From positions 1 through 64,000 of the forward strand of contig NZ_BAABHD010000077.1 of NCBI RefSeq assembly GCF_039541915.1: DNA of 64,000 nucleotides, read 5' to 3'. This stretch comes from Nibrella saemangeumensis (GTDB lineage: Bacteria; Bacteroidota; Bacteroidia; Cytophagales; Spirosomataceae). The notes beneath the pieces were generated by a model. The model did not search any database and was not told the DNA's origin. It saw only the letters and a program-made list of their open reading frames with translations. Positions 1-7,340 of the stretch are shown here, one piece after another. Within the stretch, counting starts at the first letter, position 1. Every line of letters starts with the position of its first letter. The position numbers were made by a program, and so were the translations under genes.

Positions 1-1
1 C

Positions 2-2305
2 AAGACGGCCTTCAGCTGTGCTGATCTGGGCACTGCTCCGGTGAGTGTAACGGCCACGGATGCCAGCGGTAACCAGACCGTCTCTAGTGTGAACGTGACG
101 GTGATCGACAACACGGCTCCAACGGTAACGACAAAACCAGTAACGTTGACTCTGAATGGTACAACAGCAACCTTGACAGTAACAGATGTGGTAGCTAGCA
201 AAGCAGACAACTGTGACCCGAATCCGGTAGTGACGTTGAGCAAGACCAGCTTCGACTGCTCAAACGTAAGCGCTCCTACTGCAGTAACGGTAACAGTGAC
301 TGATGCCAGCGGCAACTCAACCACAGCAACCGCTCAAGTGACAGTTGTGGATCTGACTGCGCCAACTGTGACAACCAAACCGGCTACGTTGACGCTAAAT
401 GCTTCTGGTGTTGCAACTTTAGCTGAGTCTAATGTGATAGCTACCAAGGCCGATAACTGTGGTATTCCAACAGTACAGTTAAGCAAGACCAGCTTCGACT
501 GCTCAAACGTAAGCGCTCCGACTACAGTGACGGTGACAGTAACTGATGCTAGTGGGAACTCTACGACAGCGATCGCTCAGGTGACAGTTGTGGATTTGAC
601 TGCACCATCTATAAGTGCACCGGCTGCGGTAACTATTAATGCTAATGCTGTTGGATGTACTTGGACACTTGTTGGTGCTCAATTGGGCACACCCGTAACG
701 TCTGATAACTGTAGTGTAACGGCAGTGACCAACAATGCACCGAGCAGTTTCAGCCTAGGTACTACAGTGGTGACCTGGACGGTAACGGATGCATCAGGTA
801 ACAGCCAGACTGCTACGCAGAATGTAACTATTGTCAAACAGCCAACTACGTTGTCTCTGATTAGCACACCGTCTGTTCAATACTCGGATGTAGTTACCCT
901 AACGGCAACGTTGCAGGCTAATGGATCTGGTATTAGCAGCCAAACTGTAAGCTTTACTGCCGGAACACAATCCGTAACTGCAGTAACTAATGGTTCAGGC
1001 GTCGCCAGTACAACGCTAGCCATTACTCAGGCTCCTGGTACTTACCCTGTAGTGGCTACTTATGCTGGTGCGTGTCCGTACGATGCTATAACGTCAAGTA
1101 CAAATTCTCTGACGGTTACCAAAGAGAATGCGATTGCTACCTACACGGGTGCCTTGTTTGCGTCGACTTCCGGCTCTAACTCAAGTGCAGCTATTGTAAC
1201 GCTTAGCGCCACGATTCAGGATATAACAGCGGTGCCTTCCGATCCTGCTTATGATCCATATTTAGGGGATATTAAGAATGCAACTGTTACATTCAGAATT
1301 CTTGAGACAGGCCAAACGATTCCGGCAACAATTGGATATGTTAATCCCGGTGATACCAAAACTGGTACGGCTACTGTAAACTGGTCAATAGATATTGGGA
1401 CTGCAGAATCTAAACAATTTACTGTTCAGGTGTTGGTTAACGGATATTATATCGGCAATGACCAAACAGTTGTTACTATCTCAAAACCTCTGAATGACTT
1501 TGTTACTGGTGGAGGCTATGTTGTTGTAACCAATTCTGCAGGTACAAAAGCTGCTACTGCCGGTACTAAGAATAACTTTGGCTTCAATATCAAGTACAAC
1601 AAGAGCGGTAAGAGTTTACAGGGTAACATTAACACGATTATTCGTCGTGTAGAGGATGGTGTGTTGCGTGTATATCAGATAAAGGGTAATGTAATGACTT
1701 CTTTAGCTGTGCAAAATGTTAGCGCTACTGTAGCAACGGCAGTGTTCAATGGTAAAGCCAATATTCAGGATATTACTGATCCGTTGAATGTCATTTCTCT
1801 ATCAGGAAATCTGAGTCTCCAAGTCAATATGACTGATAGAGGAGAGCCTGGTACGGCTGATGGAATCGCCATTACAGCATGGGATAAAGATGGCGGCTTA
1901 TGGTTCGCTAGTGAGTGGAACGGCGTTAAAACAGTTGAGAAAACGTTAGGGGGTGGTAACCTAGTTATTCGCGGTGGCAATGTTTCAACTACCAACGCCC
2001 GCGAAGCTGCTGTTGAAGCTGTCTCTGCTGAAACGCCGATGAAGCTGGAGGTTCAGGCTTACCCGAACCCAACAAGCGATGTGCTGAACGTAACGGTGAA
2101 AGGCGCTGCCTCTGACCTGAAGACGGTGAAACTGAAGCTGTACGATCTGACCAACCGCGTACGCGGTGAGTGGCCGGTAAACCTGAGCAACGGTGAGGGT
2201 AACGCAACCATTGATATTCGCGAGAATGGCGCTGGTCTGTACATCCTGTCGGCCGAAGGTGACAAAGGCCGCGCTACCATGCGAATCATGAAGTCAGGCA
2301 ACTGA
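2..2305 (+). CDS. HYR-repeat secreted protein with type IX sorting domain (5' partial)
   Basis: The reading frame is open from the left edge, so the N-terminus and signal peptide lie outside the window. The visible 767 residues begin with hyalin-repeat (HYR)-like Ig-fold modules of about 81 residues, recognisable by recurring VTVTDASGN, a Cys pair and DLTAPTV linkers. A bacterial Ig-like module follows (about residues 290-370), then a module with GGGYVVV and NFGFNIKYNKSG. The last ~80 residues, from about LEVQAYPNPTSDVLNV to the end, form a type IX secretion type A sorting domain. That domain sends the protein through the outer membrane to the cell surface or medium. HYR modules are usually adhesive or structural, so the substrate or partner cannot be named. 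Base composition changes inside the gene: the middle is richer in A and T than the sorting domain. A strong terminator follows. Confidence 0.85.
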   Translation, partial: KTAFSCADLGTAPVSVTATDASGNQTVSSVNVTVIDNTAPTVTTKPVTLTLNGTTATLTVTDVVASKADNCDPNPVVTLSKTSFDCSNVSAPTAVTVTVTDASGNSTTATAQVTVVDLTAPTVTTKPATLTLNASGVATLAESNVIATKADNCGIPTVQLSKTSFDCSNVSAPTTVTVTVTDASGNSTTAIAQVTVVDLTAPSISAPAAVTINANAVGCTWTLVGAQLGTPVTSDNCSVTAVTNNAPSSFSLGTTVVTWTVTDASGNSQTATQNVTIVKQPTTLSLISTPSVQYSDVVTLTATLQANGSGISSQTVSFTAGTQSVTAVTNGSGVASTTLAITQAPGTYPVVATYAGACPYDAITSSTNSLTVTKENAIATYTGALFASTSGSNSSAAIVTLSATIQDITAVPSDPAYDPYLGDIKNATVTFRILETGQTIPATIGYVNPGDTKTGTATVNWSIDIGTAESKQFTVQVLVNGYYIGNDQTVVTISKPLNDFVTGGGYVVVTNSAGTKAATAGTKNNFGFNIKYNKSGKSLQGNINTIIRRVEDGVLRVYQIKGNVMTSLAVQNVSATVATAVFNGKANIQDITDPLNVISLSGNLSLQVNMTDRGEPGTADGIAITAWDKDGGLWFASEWNGVKTVEKTLGGGNLVIRGGNVSTTNAREAAVEAVSAETPMKLEVQAYPNPTSDVLNVTVKGAASDLKTVKLKLYDLTNRVRGEWPVNLSNGEGNATIDIRENGAGLYILSAEGDKGRATMRIMKSGN
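119..604 (+). repeat. Tandem 243-bp coding repeat (HYR modules)
   Basis: Two consecutive 243-bp units (about 119-361 and 362-604) encode 81-residue HYR modules. They share a near-identical block starting around 240 and 483, while other parts differ mostly at synonymous positions. The end of an earlier, more diverged unit is visible before position 118. Confidence 0.8.
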
Positions 2306-2343
2306 TAAGAAGCGCCTAAGGTCTATCAGACCTGCACGATACG

Positions 2344-2377
2344 GCAACGCTCTCCTCCGGGGGAGCGTTGCTTTTTT
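2344..2377 (+). terminator. Rho-independent terminator of the HYR protein gene
   Basis: A 9-bp perfect stem (GCAACGCTC, 2344-2352, with GAGCGTTGC, 2363-2371) is followed by six T residues, 38 bases after the stop codon. Confidence 0.85.
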
Positions 2378-2628
2378 ATAGCCTGCGGACGTTAAAGTAT
2401 ATAAATTCGATCCTCCATAGCCCTACGTTTGGGTATTGACACAGTTGGCTTGGTAGCGGCAGACCGGCATGTAGACGGTGTGGTTGAGATGATGCTGGCC
2501 GCTACCTAGAACTTCGAGGCACCGTTATCCCAGCACCTGAGGGAGCCTTCTGGTGAAGGAGGAGTCGGACAGACGGAGTATGACTATCGGCTAACCATAA
2601 CATCGGGGAGGTACTGGACAGGATTACG

Positions 2629-2672
2629 CGCGATACAATCGCGGACCTCGCCCATCTCGCGACACAGTCGCG
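2629..2672. repeat. Two REP-like mini-hairpins
   Basis: Hairpin 1 is CGCGAT-ACA-ATCGCG (2629-2643) and hairpin 2 is CGCGAC-ACA-GTCGCG (2658-2672), 29 bp apart in the same orientation. Both are followed by GAC. The only stem difference is the loop-closing pair (T-A against C-G), so pairing is preserved in both. Confidence 0.6.
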
Positions 2673-2832
2673 GACGAGCAGCGAGAAGTGGACAAACAGT
2701 TTGTGGCCAGTAGCAGGGTATGTGACAATCTTGCTTCAGGTAGGGGTAATTTCATTCTCCTCAAACTAAAAAACGGGCTGAAGCTCATAGGTACATTACC
2801 TGAGAACAATTATATTTGCTCGTCAAAAAATG

Positions 2833-2846
2833 GTATGCATGCATAC
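2833..2846. repeat. 14-bp perfect palindrome
   Basis: GTATGCATGCATAC reads the same on both strands. It lies about 40 bp downstream of the tRNA-Phe terminator. Function unknown. Confidence 0.5.
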
Positions 2847-2883
2847 TAAACGCCGTGGAAATCGTTATGAAAAGAGAAGGAGA

Positions 2884-2914
2884 TAAAACAAAAAACCCCG
2901 CAGGGGTGCGGGGT
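2884..2914 (-). terminator. Rho-independent terminator of tRNA-Phe
   Basis: On the minus strand, ACCCCGCA (2914-2907) pairs with TGCGGGGT (2902-2895) around a CCCC loop. A T-rich run follows. It starts 7 nt after the 3' end of the tRNA. Confidence 0.85.
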
Positions 2915-2921
2915 CGGAGGG

Positions 2922-2994
2922 TGGTGATGGACGGAATCGAACCGCCGACACAAGGATTTTCAGTCCTTTGCTCTACCAACTGAGCTACATCACC
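2922..2994 (-). tRNA. tRNA-Phe (GAA)
   Basis: The 73-nt cloverleaf is clear on the minus strand. The acceptor stem GGTGATG pairs with CATCACC, and the D arm reads GCTCAGTTGGTAGAGC. The anticodon stem AAGGA/TCCTT holds the loop CTGAAAA with anticodon GAA, and the T loop contains GTTCGATTC. The terminal CCA is not fully encoded: ACC follows the acceptor stem. A Bacteroidota-type promoter lies upstream and a terminator downstream, so it is a single-gene unit. Confidence 0.96.
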
Positions 2995-2996
2995 GC

Positions 2997-3012
2997 TAAC
3001 GGTTAACCGTTA
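2997..3012. repeat. 16-bp perfect palindrome at the 5' side of tRNA-Phe
   Basis: TAACGGTTAACCGTTA is perfectly self-complementary and sits two bases upstream of the mature tRNA 5' end. It falls in the predicted 5' leader, so it may form a processing hairpin or a protein site. A related word, GCGGTTAACG, lies at 3032-3041. Confidence 0.6.
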
Positions 3013-3022
3013 AATGTGGGTG

Positions 3023-3054
3023 CAAAGGTAAGCGGTTAACGACCTCCGCGCAAA
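3023..3054 (-). promoter_or_regulatory. Promoter of tRNA-Phe
   Basis: On the minus strand a -33 TTTG (3054-3051) and a -7 TACCTTTG (3030-3023) are separated by 20 bp, matching the Bacteroidota sigma-A consensus. Transcription would start near 3016, about 20 nt before the tRNA. Confidence 0.75.
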
Positions 3055-3128
3055 CCCTTTTTCAAATAAATTTTAACAAAATTTTGGTACAGCGGGTAAA
3101 TAGCTGAATGCCAGTCTAAACAAAACAT

Positions 3129-4490
3129 ATGGTTTTCATCGAACAAATCCTATTTATCGTGGCCCTCGGCGTTACCGGCTATTTCATCTGGCAGCGCTAC
3201 AACCTCATTAAGCGGGCAATTCAACTCGGCCGGCCGGAGGATCGTACCGACAACCCCGGCGAACGTATGCGCATTATGCTGCGGGTGGCCTTTGGGCAGC
3301 GGAAGATGTTTGCCAAACCGCTGGTCGGCTTTATGCACTTCATCATCTACGCTGGTTTTATTATTATCAATATCGAGATACTGGAGATTATCATCGACGG
3401 TATTTTGGGCACACACCGCGTTTTTGCTCCGTATATTACCGGGATTTATCCGTTCCTGATCGGCGTGTTTGAGGTATTGGCGATGGGTGTGATCGCCGTC
3501 TGCGTCGCGTTTCTGGCCCGTCGCTATGTAATGCGGGTAGGGCGGTTTCAGCCGGAGCGGCACCGGGAGATGAGCTGGCGCTGGCCCCGGCTGGATGCTA
3601 CCCTTATTCTGATGTTCGAGATCCTGCTGATGCTGGCTTTCCTGACCTGGAATGCCTCCGACAGCGTGCTGCGCGAGCGGGGCGTTGGTCATTATGGTGA
3701 AGTGCCCGTCGGTGATTTTCTCATCAGCCAGGGTCTGAAACCCTTATTTGCTGGGTTCAGCAATACCGCGCTGGTTGCCTATGAGCGATTTTCCTGGTGG
3801 TTCCACATCCTGGGTATTCTGTTCTTTGCTGTCTATGTGACGTACTCCAAGCACCTGCACATCATCATTGGCTTTCCCAATGTCTACTACTCTGACCTTA
3901 AACCTAAGGGTGAGATCAAGAACATGCCGGACATTACCAAAGAGGTGCAACTGGCACTGGGTATCACGCCCACCGATGCCGCCAGCGTAGACGATAACGG
4001 CGAACAGCCCCAGGCAGAGCCAGGCCGCTTCGGGGCAAAAGATGTGACCGATTTGCGGTGGATCAACCTGATGAACGCCTACAGTTGCACCGAGTGTGGC
4101 CGCTGTACGGCAGCCTGTCCGGCCAACATTACCGGCAAAGCGCTATCGCCCCGTAAGATCATGATGGATACCCGCGACCGCATGGAAGACATCCAGCGCG
4201 GCTGGAAACAGCATGGCTACGACCACAAAGACGATAAATCGCTGCTGGGCGATTACATCACCGTCGAGGAGATCAACGCTTGTACCACCTGCCAGGCCTG
4301 TGTGCAGGAGTGCCCCGTCAACATTGACCCGCTGGATATTATCATGCAACTGCGCCGGTACCGGATCATGGAAGAAGCCCAGGCCCCGGCTTCCTGGAAC
4401 GCCATGTTCAGCAACGTTGAGAACAACATGGCCCCCTGGAAATTCTCACCGAGTGACCGGTTCAACTGGGCAGAGCAGGTAAATAAATGA
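3129..4490 (+). CDS. Membrane-anchored Fe-S electron-transfer protein (HdrC/NarI-like)
   Basis: This 453-residue protein has an N-terminal membrane half and a C-terminal ferredoxin half. The membrane part has several hydrophobic helices and His residues suited to haem b ligation (MHFIIYAG near residue 75, WWFHILG near 225, SKHLHIIIG near 245), as in NarI or HdrE proteins. Two Cys motifs follow, CTECGRCTAACP (about residue 320) and CTTCQACVQECP (about 384), each able to hold a [4Fe-4S] cluster. It probably moves electrons between the quinone pool and a soluble partner. The next gene, an HdrB-like CCG-domain protein 93 bp downstream, is the obvious partner. The donor cannot be read from the sequence. 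Start ATG at 3129. Confidence 0.85.
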   Translation: MVFIEQILFIVALGVTGYFIWQRYNLIKRAIQLGRPEDRTDNPGERMRIMLRVAFGQRKMFAKPLVGFMHFIIYAGFIIINIEILEIIIDGILGTHRVFAPYITGIYPFLIGVFEVLAMGVIAVCVAFLARRYVMRVGRFQPERHREMSWRWPRLDATLILMFEILLMLAFLTWNASDSVLRERGVGHYGEVPVGDFLISQGLKPLFAGFSNTALVAYERFSWWFHILGILFFAVYVTYSKHLHIIIGFPNVYYSDLKPKGEIKNMPDITKEVQLALGITPTDAASVDDNGEQPQAEPGRFGAKDVTDLRWINLMNAYSCTECGRCTAACPANITGKALSPRKIMMDTRDRMEDIQRGWKQHGYDHKDDKSLLGDYITVEEINACTTCQACVQECPVNIDPLDIIMQLRRYRIMEEAQAPASWNAMFSNVENNMAPWKFSPSDRFNWAEQVNK

Positions 4491-4494
4491 CAGT

Positions 4495-4569
4495 TTTTGT
4501 GATCCCGAGGAACGAGGGATCTCTAGCGTTAGCAACCAGTAAGCTCCCTCGTTCCTCGGGATCACAAAA
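4495..4569. repeat. Perfect 25-bp inverted repeat between the two Fe-S genes
   Basis: Arms 4495-4519 and 4545-4569 are exact reverse complements over 25 bp, around a 25-nt loop. The core word is GATCCCGAGGAACGAGGGA. It begins 4 nt after the stop of the HdrC-like gene and ends 14 nt before the start of the HdrB-like gene, so in mRNA it would form a very stable hairpin inside the operon. No poly-T follows. It resembles a REP or MITE-like element. No second copy is present in the window. Confidence 0.85.
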
Positions 4570-4583
4570 TAAATTAAATACAA

Positions 4584-5387
4584 ATGGACACAACCGAAAA
4601 AACATATAAAGTGCCGCTGATGGCGGAGATGATGGCAAATGGTGAGGAACCGGAGGTCTTGTTCTGGGTCGGCTGTGCCGGCTCGTTCGATGACCGGTAC
4701 AAGCGGGTGACCGTCGCCTTTGTCCGCATCCTCAACCACGTTGGTATTAAGTTTGCCGTATTGGGTACCGAAGAGGGCTGTACGGGTGATCCGGCACGCC
4801 GGGCGGGTAATGAGTTTTTGTTCCAGATGCAGGCCATGGCCAACATCCAGGTGCTGGACGGCTATAACATCAAAAAGATTGTGACGGCCTGTCCGCACTG
4901 TTTCAACACGATTAAAAACGAGTACCCGAAGCTGGGCGGTAATTACGAGGTTATTCACCATTCGCAGTTTTTGCAGCAACTCATCAACGAAGGCCGGGTG
5001 CGGGTCAAAGACGGTGAGTCGTTCAAAGGCCGGCGCATCACCTTCCACGACTCCTGTTACCTGGGTCGGGCCAACAAGATTTACGAAGCCCCGCGCGAGG
5101 TGTTGCAGGCGCTGGATGCCGATCTGGTGGAGATGAAGCGGTCCCGGTCACAGGGGCTTTGCTGCGGAGCCGGGGGCGCTCAGTACTTTAAAGAACCCGA
5201 GCCGGGTAAAAAAGACGTAAATGTTGAACGCACCGAGGAAGCCCTCGGAACCGGAGCCGATACGATTGCGGTGGCCTGTCCTTTTTGCATGACCATGATG
5301 ACCGACGGCGTTAAAAACAAAGAGAAAGAAGACAGCGTCAAAGTCTACGACCTGGCGGAACTTATCGCCAGGGGGGAGGGGTTGTGA
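4584..5387 (+). CDS. CCG-domain Fe-S protein (HdrB/LutA/GlpC-like)
   Basis: This 267-residue soluble protein has two cysteine-rich CCG-type domains. The first shows VGCAGSF (about residue 31) and CPHCFNT (about 102). The second shows HDSCYLGR (about 155), CCGAGGAQYF (about 192) and CPFCMTMM (about 232). These are the Cys sets that hold non-cubane or [4Fe-4S] clusters in heterodisulfide reductase HdrB and in glycolate/lactate oxidase subunits. It should act with the membrane HdrC-like protein encoded upstream as a two-part reductase or dehydrogenase module. The two genes are separated only by a 25-bp inverted repeat. The oxidised substrate is not evident. Paired proteins of this kind are common in Bacteroidota, usually named only as (Fe-S)-binding proteins. 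Confidence 0.87.
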   Translation: MDTTEKTYKVPLMAEMMANGEEPEVLFWVGCAGSFDDRYKRVTVAFVRILNHVGIKFAVLGTEEGCTGDPARRAGNEFLFQMQAMANIQVLDGYNIKKIVTACPHCFNTIKNEYPKLGGNYEVIHHSQFLQQLINEGRVRVKDGESFKGRRITFHDSCYLGRANKIYEAPREVLQALDADLVEMKRSRSQGLCCGAGGAQYFKEPEPGKKDVNVERTEEALGTGADTIAVACPFCMTMMTDGVKNKEKEDSVKVYDLAELIARGEGL

Positions 5388-5394
5388 AAAGTAG

Positions 5395-5525
5395 ACAGCT
5401 TTCAATGGGCCGTTCTCAGTGGGTAGAGATAGCAGTAGGCAGAATATTAAGCCACCATGCTACTCTTTAGTCTGCTTACCGCACACTGAAACCTGTCTGC
5501 TGAGAACTGCAAACTGCTGACTAAA
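5395..5525. repeat. Imperfect inverted repeat of short repeated words (CAGT/GCAG type)
   Basis: The gap is built from recurring words such as GCAGTAGGCAG, GTCTGCTTAC and CTGTCTGC. The left half is loosely the reverse complement of the right half. The best-conserved arms are GTTCTCAG (5412-5419) and CTGAGAAC (5500-5507). It fills the space between the CCG-domain gene and the next gene. Compare 7192-7268 and 8505-8637. Confidence 0.55.
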
Positions 5526-5526
5526 A

Positions 5527-6021
5527 ATGTGGATTAACTTCAACCAAATCACAGACAATGCCCGGCTGTGGGTGTATCAGGCGAGCCGGCCGCTGGCGCC
5601 GGACGAGGTGACGAGCGTAGAACAGGCGTTGCAATCGGCGCTGAACGGCTGGGCGGCCCACGGGCATCCGCTGCTGTCGTCGGCGCGGGTGGTGGAGAAC
5701 CGGTTTGTGCTGGTGGCCGTCGATGAGAATCACGCGCTGCCCAGCGGTTGCTCCATTGATGCATCGGTGCATTTTCTGCAGGCGATTGGCAAGCAGCTAT
5801 CGGTCGATTTTTTTGACCGCTCCGTGGCTTATGTCGCAGCCGACGGCTCCGTGCAGACGCTGACGCTACCGCAGATAAAAACCGCCGTTGCCGAAGGCAT
5901 TTTAACGCCGGAAACGACAGTTTTCAATAACCTGATCGCCCAAAAAGCAGAACTGATCAACTGGAAAGTAAAAGCCGGAGACACTTGGTTGAAGCGCTAT
6001 TTTAAGCATGTTGTGGCCTGA
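5527..6021 (+). CDS. Conserved 164-residue protein of unknown function
   Basis: This small soluble protein shows no signal peptide, membrane segment or Cys cluster. Similar proteins in Bacteroidota, often encoded next to HdrBC-like pairs, are sometimes named ABC transporter ATPase. No Walker A or B motif or ABC signature is present here, so that name is not supported. Visible features are an N-terminal MWINFNQI segment and a C-terminal segment with WLKRYF. It follows the two Fe-S genes on the same strand after a repeat-filled 139-bp gap and ends just before a shared terminator. A link to the electron-transfer pair is suggested only by position. Confidence 0.75.
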   Translation: MWINFNQITDNARLWVYQASRPLAPDEVTSVEQALQSALNGWAAHGHPLLSSARVVENRFVLVAVDENHALPSGCSIDASVHFLQAIGKQLSVDFFDRSVAYVAADGSVQTLTLPQIKTAVAEGILTPETTVFNNLIAQKAELINWKVKAGDTWLKRYFKHVVA

Positions 6022-6053
6022 TAGGCCGGCAAGTTTGGATGGCTCGATATAAA

Positions 6054-6086
6054 AAAGGCGGACCGTTTGGCCCGCCTTTCTGTTTT
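6054..6086. terminator. Bidirectional terminator between the 164-aa gene and ychF
   Basis: AAAGGCGG (6054-6061) pairs with CCGCCTTT (6072-6079), flanked by A residues on the left and T residues on the right. It can end transcription from both convergent genes and overlaps the ychF stop codon. Confidence 0.75.
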
Positions 6087-7188
6087 ATGCTCCGTGGAGA
6101 AACTCCATGATGTCGCCGTCCTGTACTACGTATTCCTTTCCTTCAACGGATAGCTTGCCGGCTTCGCGCACACCGGCTTCCGTCTTGTATTGGACGTAGT
6201 CGGGCAGCTTAATAACCTGCGCCCGGATAAATTTCTTTTCAAAATCGGTATGAATGACACCCGCTGCCTGGGGTGCTTTCCAGCCTCTCCGGATCGTCCA
6301 GGCGCGTACTTCTTTTACCCCGGCGGTGAAATAGGTAATCAGACCCAGCAGGCTGTAGCAGGCTTTTATCAGCTTGCTCAGACCCGACTCGGTCAGGCCA
6401 TACTCCTCCAGAAAAAGTTGCCGCTCGTCGGGGTCTTCCATTTCGGAAATCTGCGACTCAATGGCCGCGCTGATGATAACTACCTCCGCTCCTTCGTCTT
6501 TAACGGCGGCTTTCAGGCGCTCCGAATATTCGTTGCCATTGGGCAGGGAGGCCTCATCTACGTTGGCGACATAAATAACCGGCTTTACCGTCAGCAGGTG
6601 AATGTCGCCGATAGCGGCCTGTTTCTCTTCCTCCGAGACGTCGACCGTGCGGGCGCTCTTACCCGACTCCAGCGCCTTTTTGTACTTCAGCAGCGTTTCC
6701 AGTTCTGCTTTCGCCCGGGAGTCTCCGCTGACGCGGGCGGCTTTCTCAATACGCTGCAACTTCTTATCGACAGACTCCAGGTCTTTCAGCTGAAGCTCGG
6801 TATCAATAATCTCCTTGTCAAAAATCGGGTCGACCCGGCCTTCGACGTGAACCACATTCTCGTCCTGGAAACACCGGATGACATGGACGATAGCGTCTAC
6901 TTCCCGGATATTCGCCAGAAACTTGTTGCCTAAACCCTGGCCCTGACTGGCCCCTTTCACCAGACCGGCAATGTCGACAAACTCAACGATGGTTGGGACT
7001 ACCTTCTGTGGTTTCACCAGCGTTTCCAGGGTATCGAGCCGCTCATCGGGCACGGTCACTACGCCCACGTTGGGGTCTATTGTACAGAACGGATAGTTGG
7101 CCGCTTCGGCCTTCCCGCTCGAAATTGCATTAAACAAGGTAGACTTGCCCACATTTGGCAAGCCCACAATACCACATTGTAAACCCAT
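6085..7188 (-). CDS. ychF: Redox-regulated ATPase YchF (Obg family)
   Basis: This 367-residue P-loop protein of the Obg/HflX group binds ATP rather than GTP and associates with ribosomes in known members. The P-loop GLPNVGKST is at residues 8-16 and NYPFCTIDPN follows near 32. The G3 motif DIAGLVKG is near 73. The NVDE motif near 209 replaces the GTPase NKxD, which is the mark of YchF/OLA1 ATP specificity. A central coiled-coil region (about 135-190) and a C-terminal TGS domain (about 280-365) complete the normal architecture. Length is standard. A stretch of two competing hairpins lies directly upstream of the start. Confidence 0.97.
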   Translation of the reverse strand: MGLQCGIVGLPNVGKSTLFNAISSGKAEAANYPFCTIDPNVGVVTVPDERLDTLETLVKPQKVVPTIVEFVDIAGLVKGASQGQGLGNKFLANIREVDAIVHVIRCFQDENVVHVEGRVDPIFDKEIIDTELQLKDLESVDKKLQRIEKAARVSGDSRAKAELETLLKYKKALESGKSARTVDVSEEEKQAAIGDIHLLTVKPVIYVANVDEASLPNGNEYSERLKAAVKDEGAEVVIISAAIESQISEMEDPDERQLFLEEYGLTESGLSKLIKACYSLLGLITYFTAGVKEVRAWTIRRGWKAPQAAGVIHTDFEKKFIRAQVIKLPDYVQYKTEAGVREAGKLSVEGKEYVVQDGDIMEFLHGA

Positions 7189-7191
7189 GAA

Positions 7192-7268
7192 TATTGAATG
7201 ATTGAGTAATTGAATTGTTGAATGAGTTTTTATTCAATCACTCAATCATTCAACAATTCAGTCATTTT
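7192..7268. repeat. Two mutually exclusive hairpins in a TGAATGATTGA-type repeat
   Basis: Arms 7195-7214 and 7233-7252 are complementary at 19 of 20 positions. Arms 7211-7225 and 7246-7260 are complementary at 15 of 15. The two pairings overlap, so only one can form at a time. The element lies between the -7-like box CAAAAGTA (7275-7282, minus strand) and the ychF start, that is in the ychF leader. Confidence 0.7.
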
Positions 7269-7285
7269 CTTCTGCAAAAGTACAA

Positions 7286-7314
7286 CAAAAAAGCCTCCGA
7301 CCGGGGCCGAGGCT
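7286..7314 (-). terminator. Terminator of the PUR-alpha-like gene
   Basis: On the minus strand AGCCTCGG (7314-7307) pairs imperfectly with the GAGGCT arm (7297-7292), and six T residues follow. It lies 26 bases after the stop codon. Confidence 0.65.
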
Positions 7315-7340
7315 GAAGGAATACAGTTAGTATGACGGAG

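Larger units (their letters stand above)
2378..2885. other. Gene-poor stretch with small palindromes
   Basis: No convincing coding frame is visible here. The short open frames have no recognisable protein features. The stretch holds two related mini-hairpins (2629-2672) and a 14-bp palindrome (2833-2846), annotated separately. Otherwise I see nothing. It could be decayed mobile-element or intergenic DNA. Confidence 0.5.

Noticed and set aside
119..604. Tandem repeats considered as a CRISPR array
   Set aside because: The 243-bp units are in frame and encode HYR modules; there are no short repeats with unique spacers.
2624..2809. 61-residue minus-strand frame in the gene-poor stretch
   Set aside because: It contains the mini-hairpins, has no domain and no promoter, and seems to be chance.
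3150..3692. 180-residue minus-strand open frame opposite the HdrC-like gene
   Set aside because: It mirrors a gene with clear Fe-S motifs, has a His- and Gln-rich composition typical of antisense frames, and shows no domain.
4446..5048. 200-residue minus-strand open frame crossing the 25-bp inverted repeat
   Set aside because: It is antisense to the CCG-domain gene and its frame runs through the repeat; no domain or start signal supports it.
5527..6021. Name ABC transporter ATPase for the 164-residue protein
   Set aside because: No Walker A, Walker B or ABC signature is visible and the protein is too short for an ABC ATPase domain.
6190..6933. 247-residue plus-strand open frame opposite ychF
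   Set aside because: ychF is certain on the other strand, and this frame has no recognisable features.
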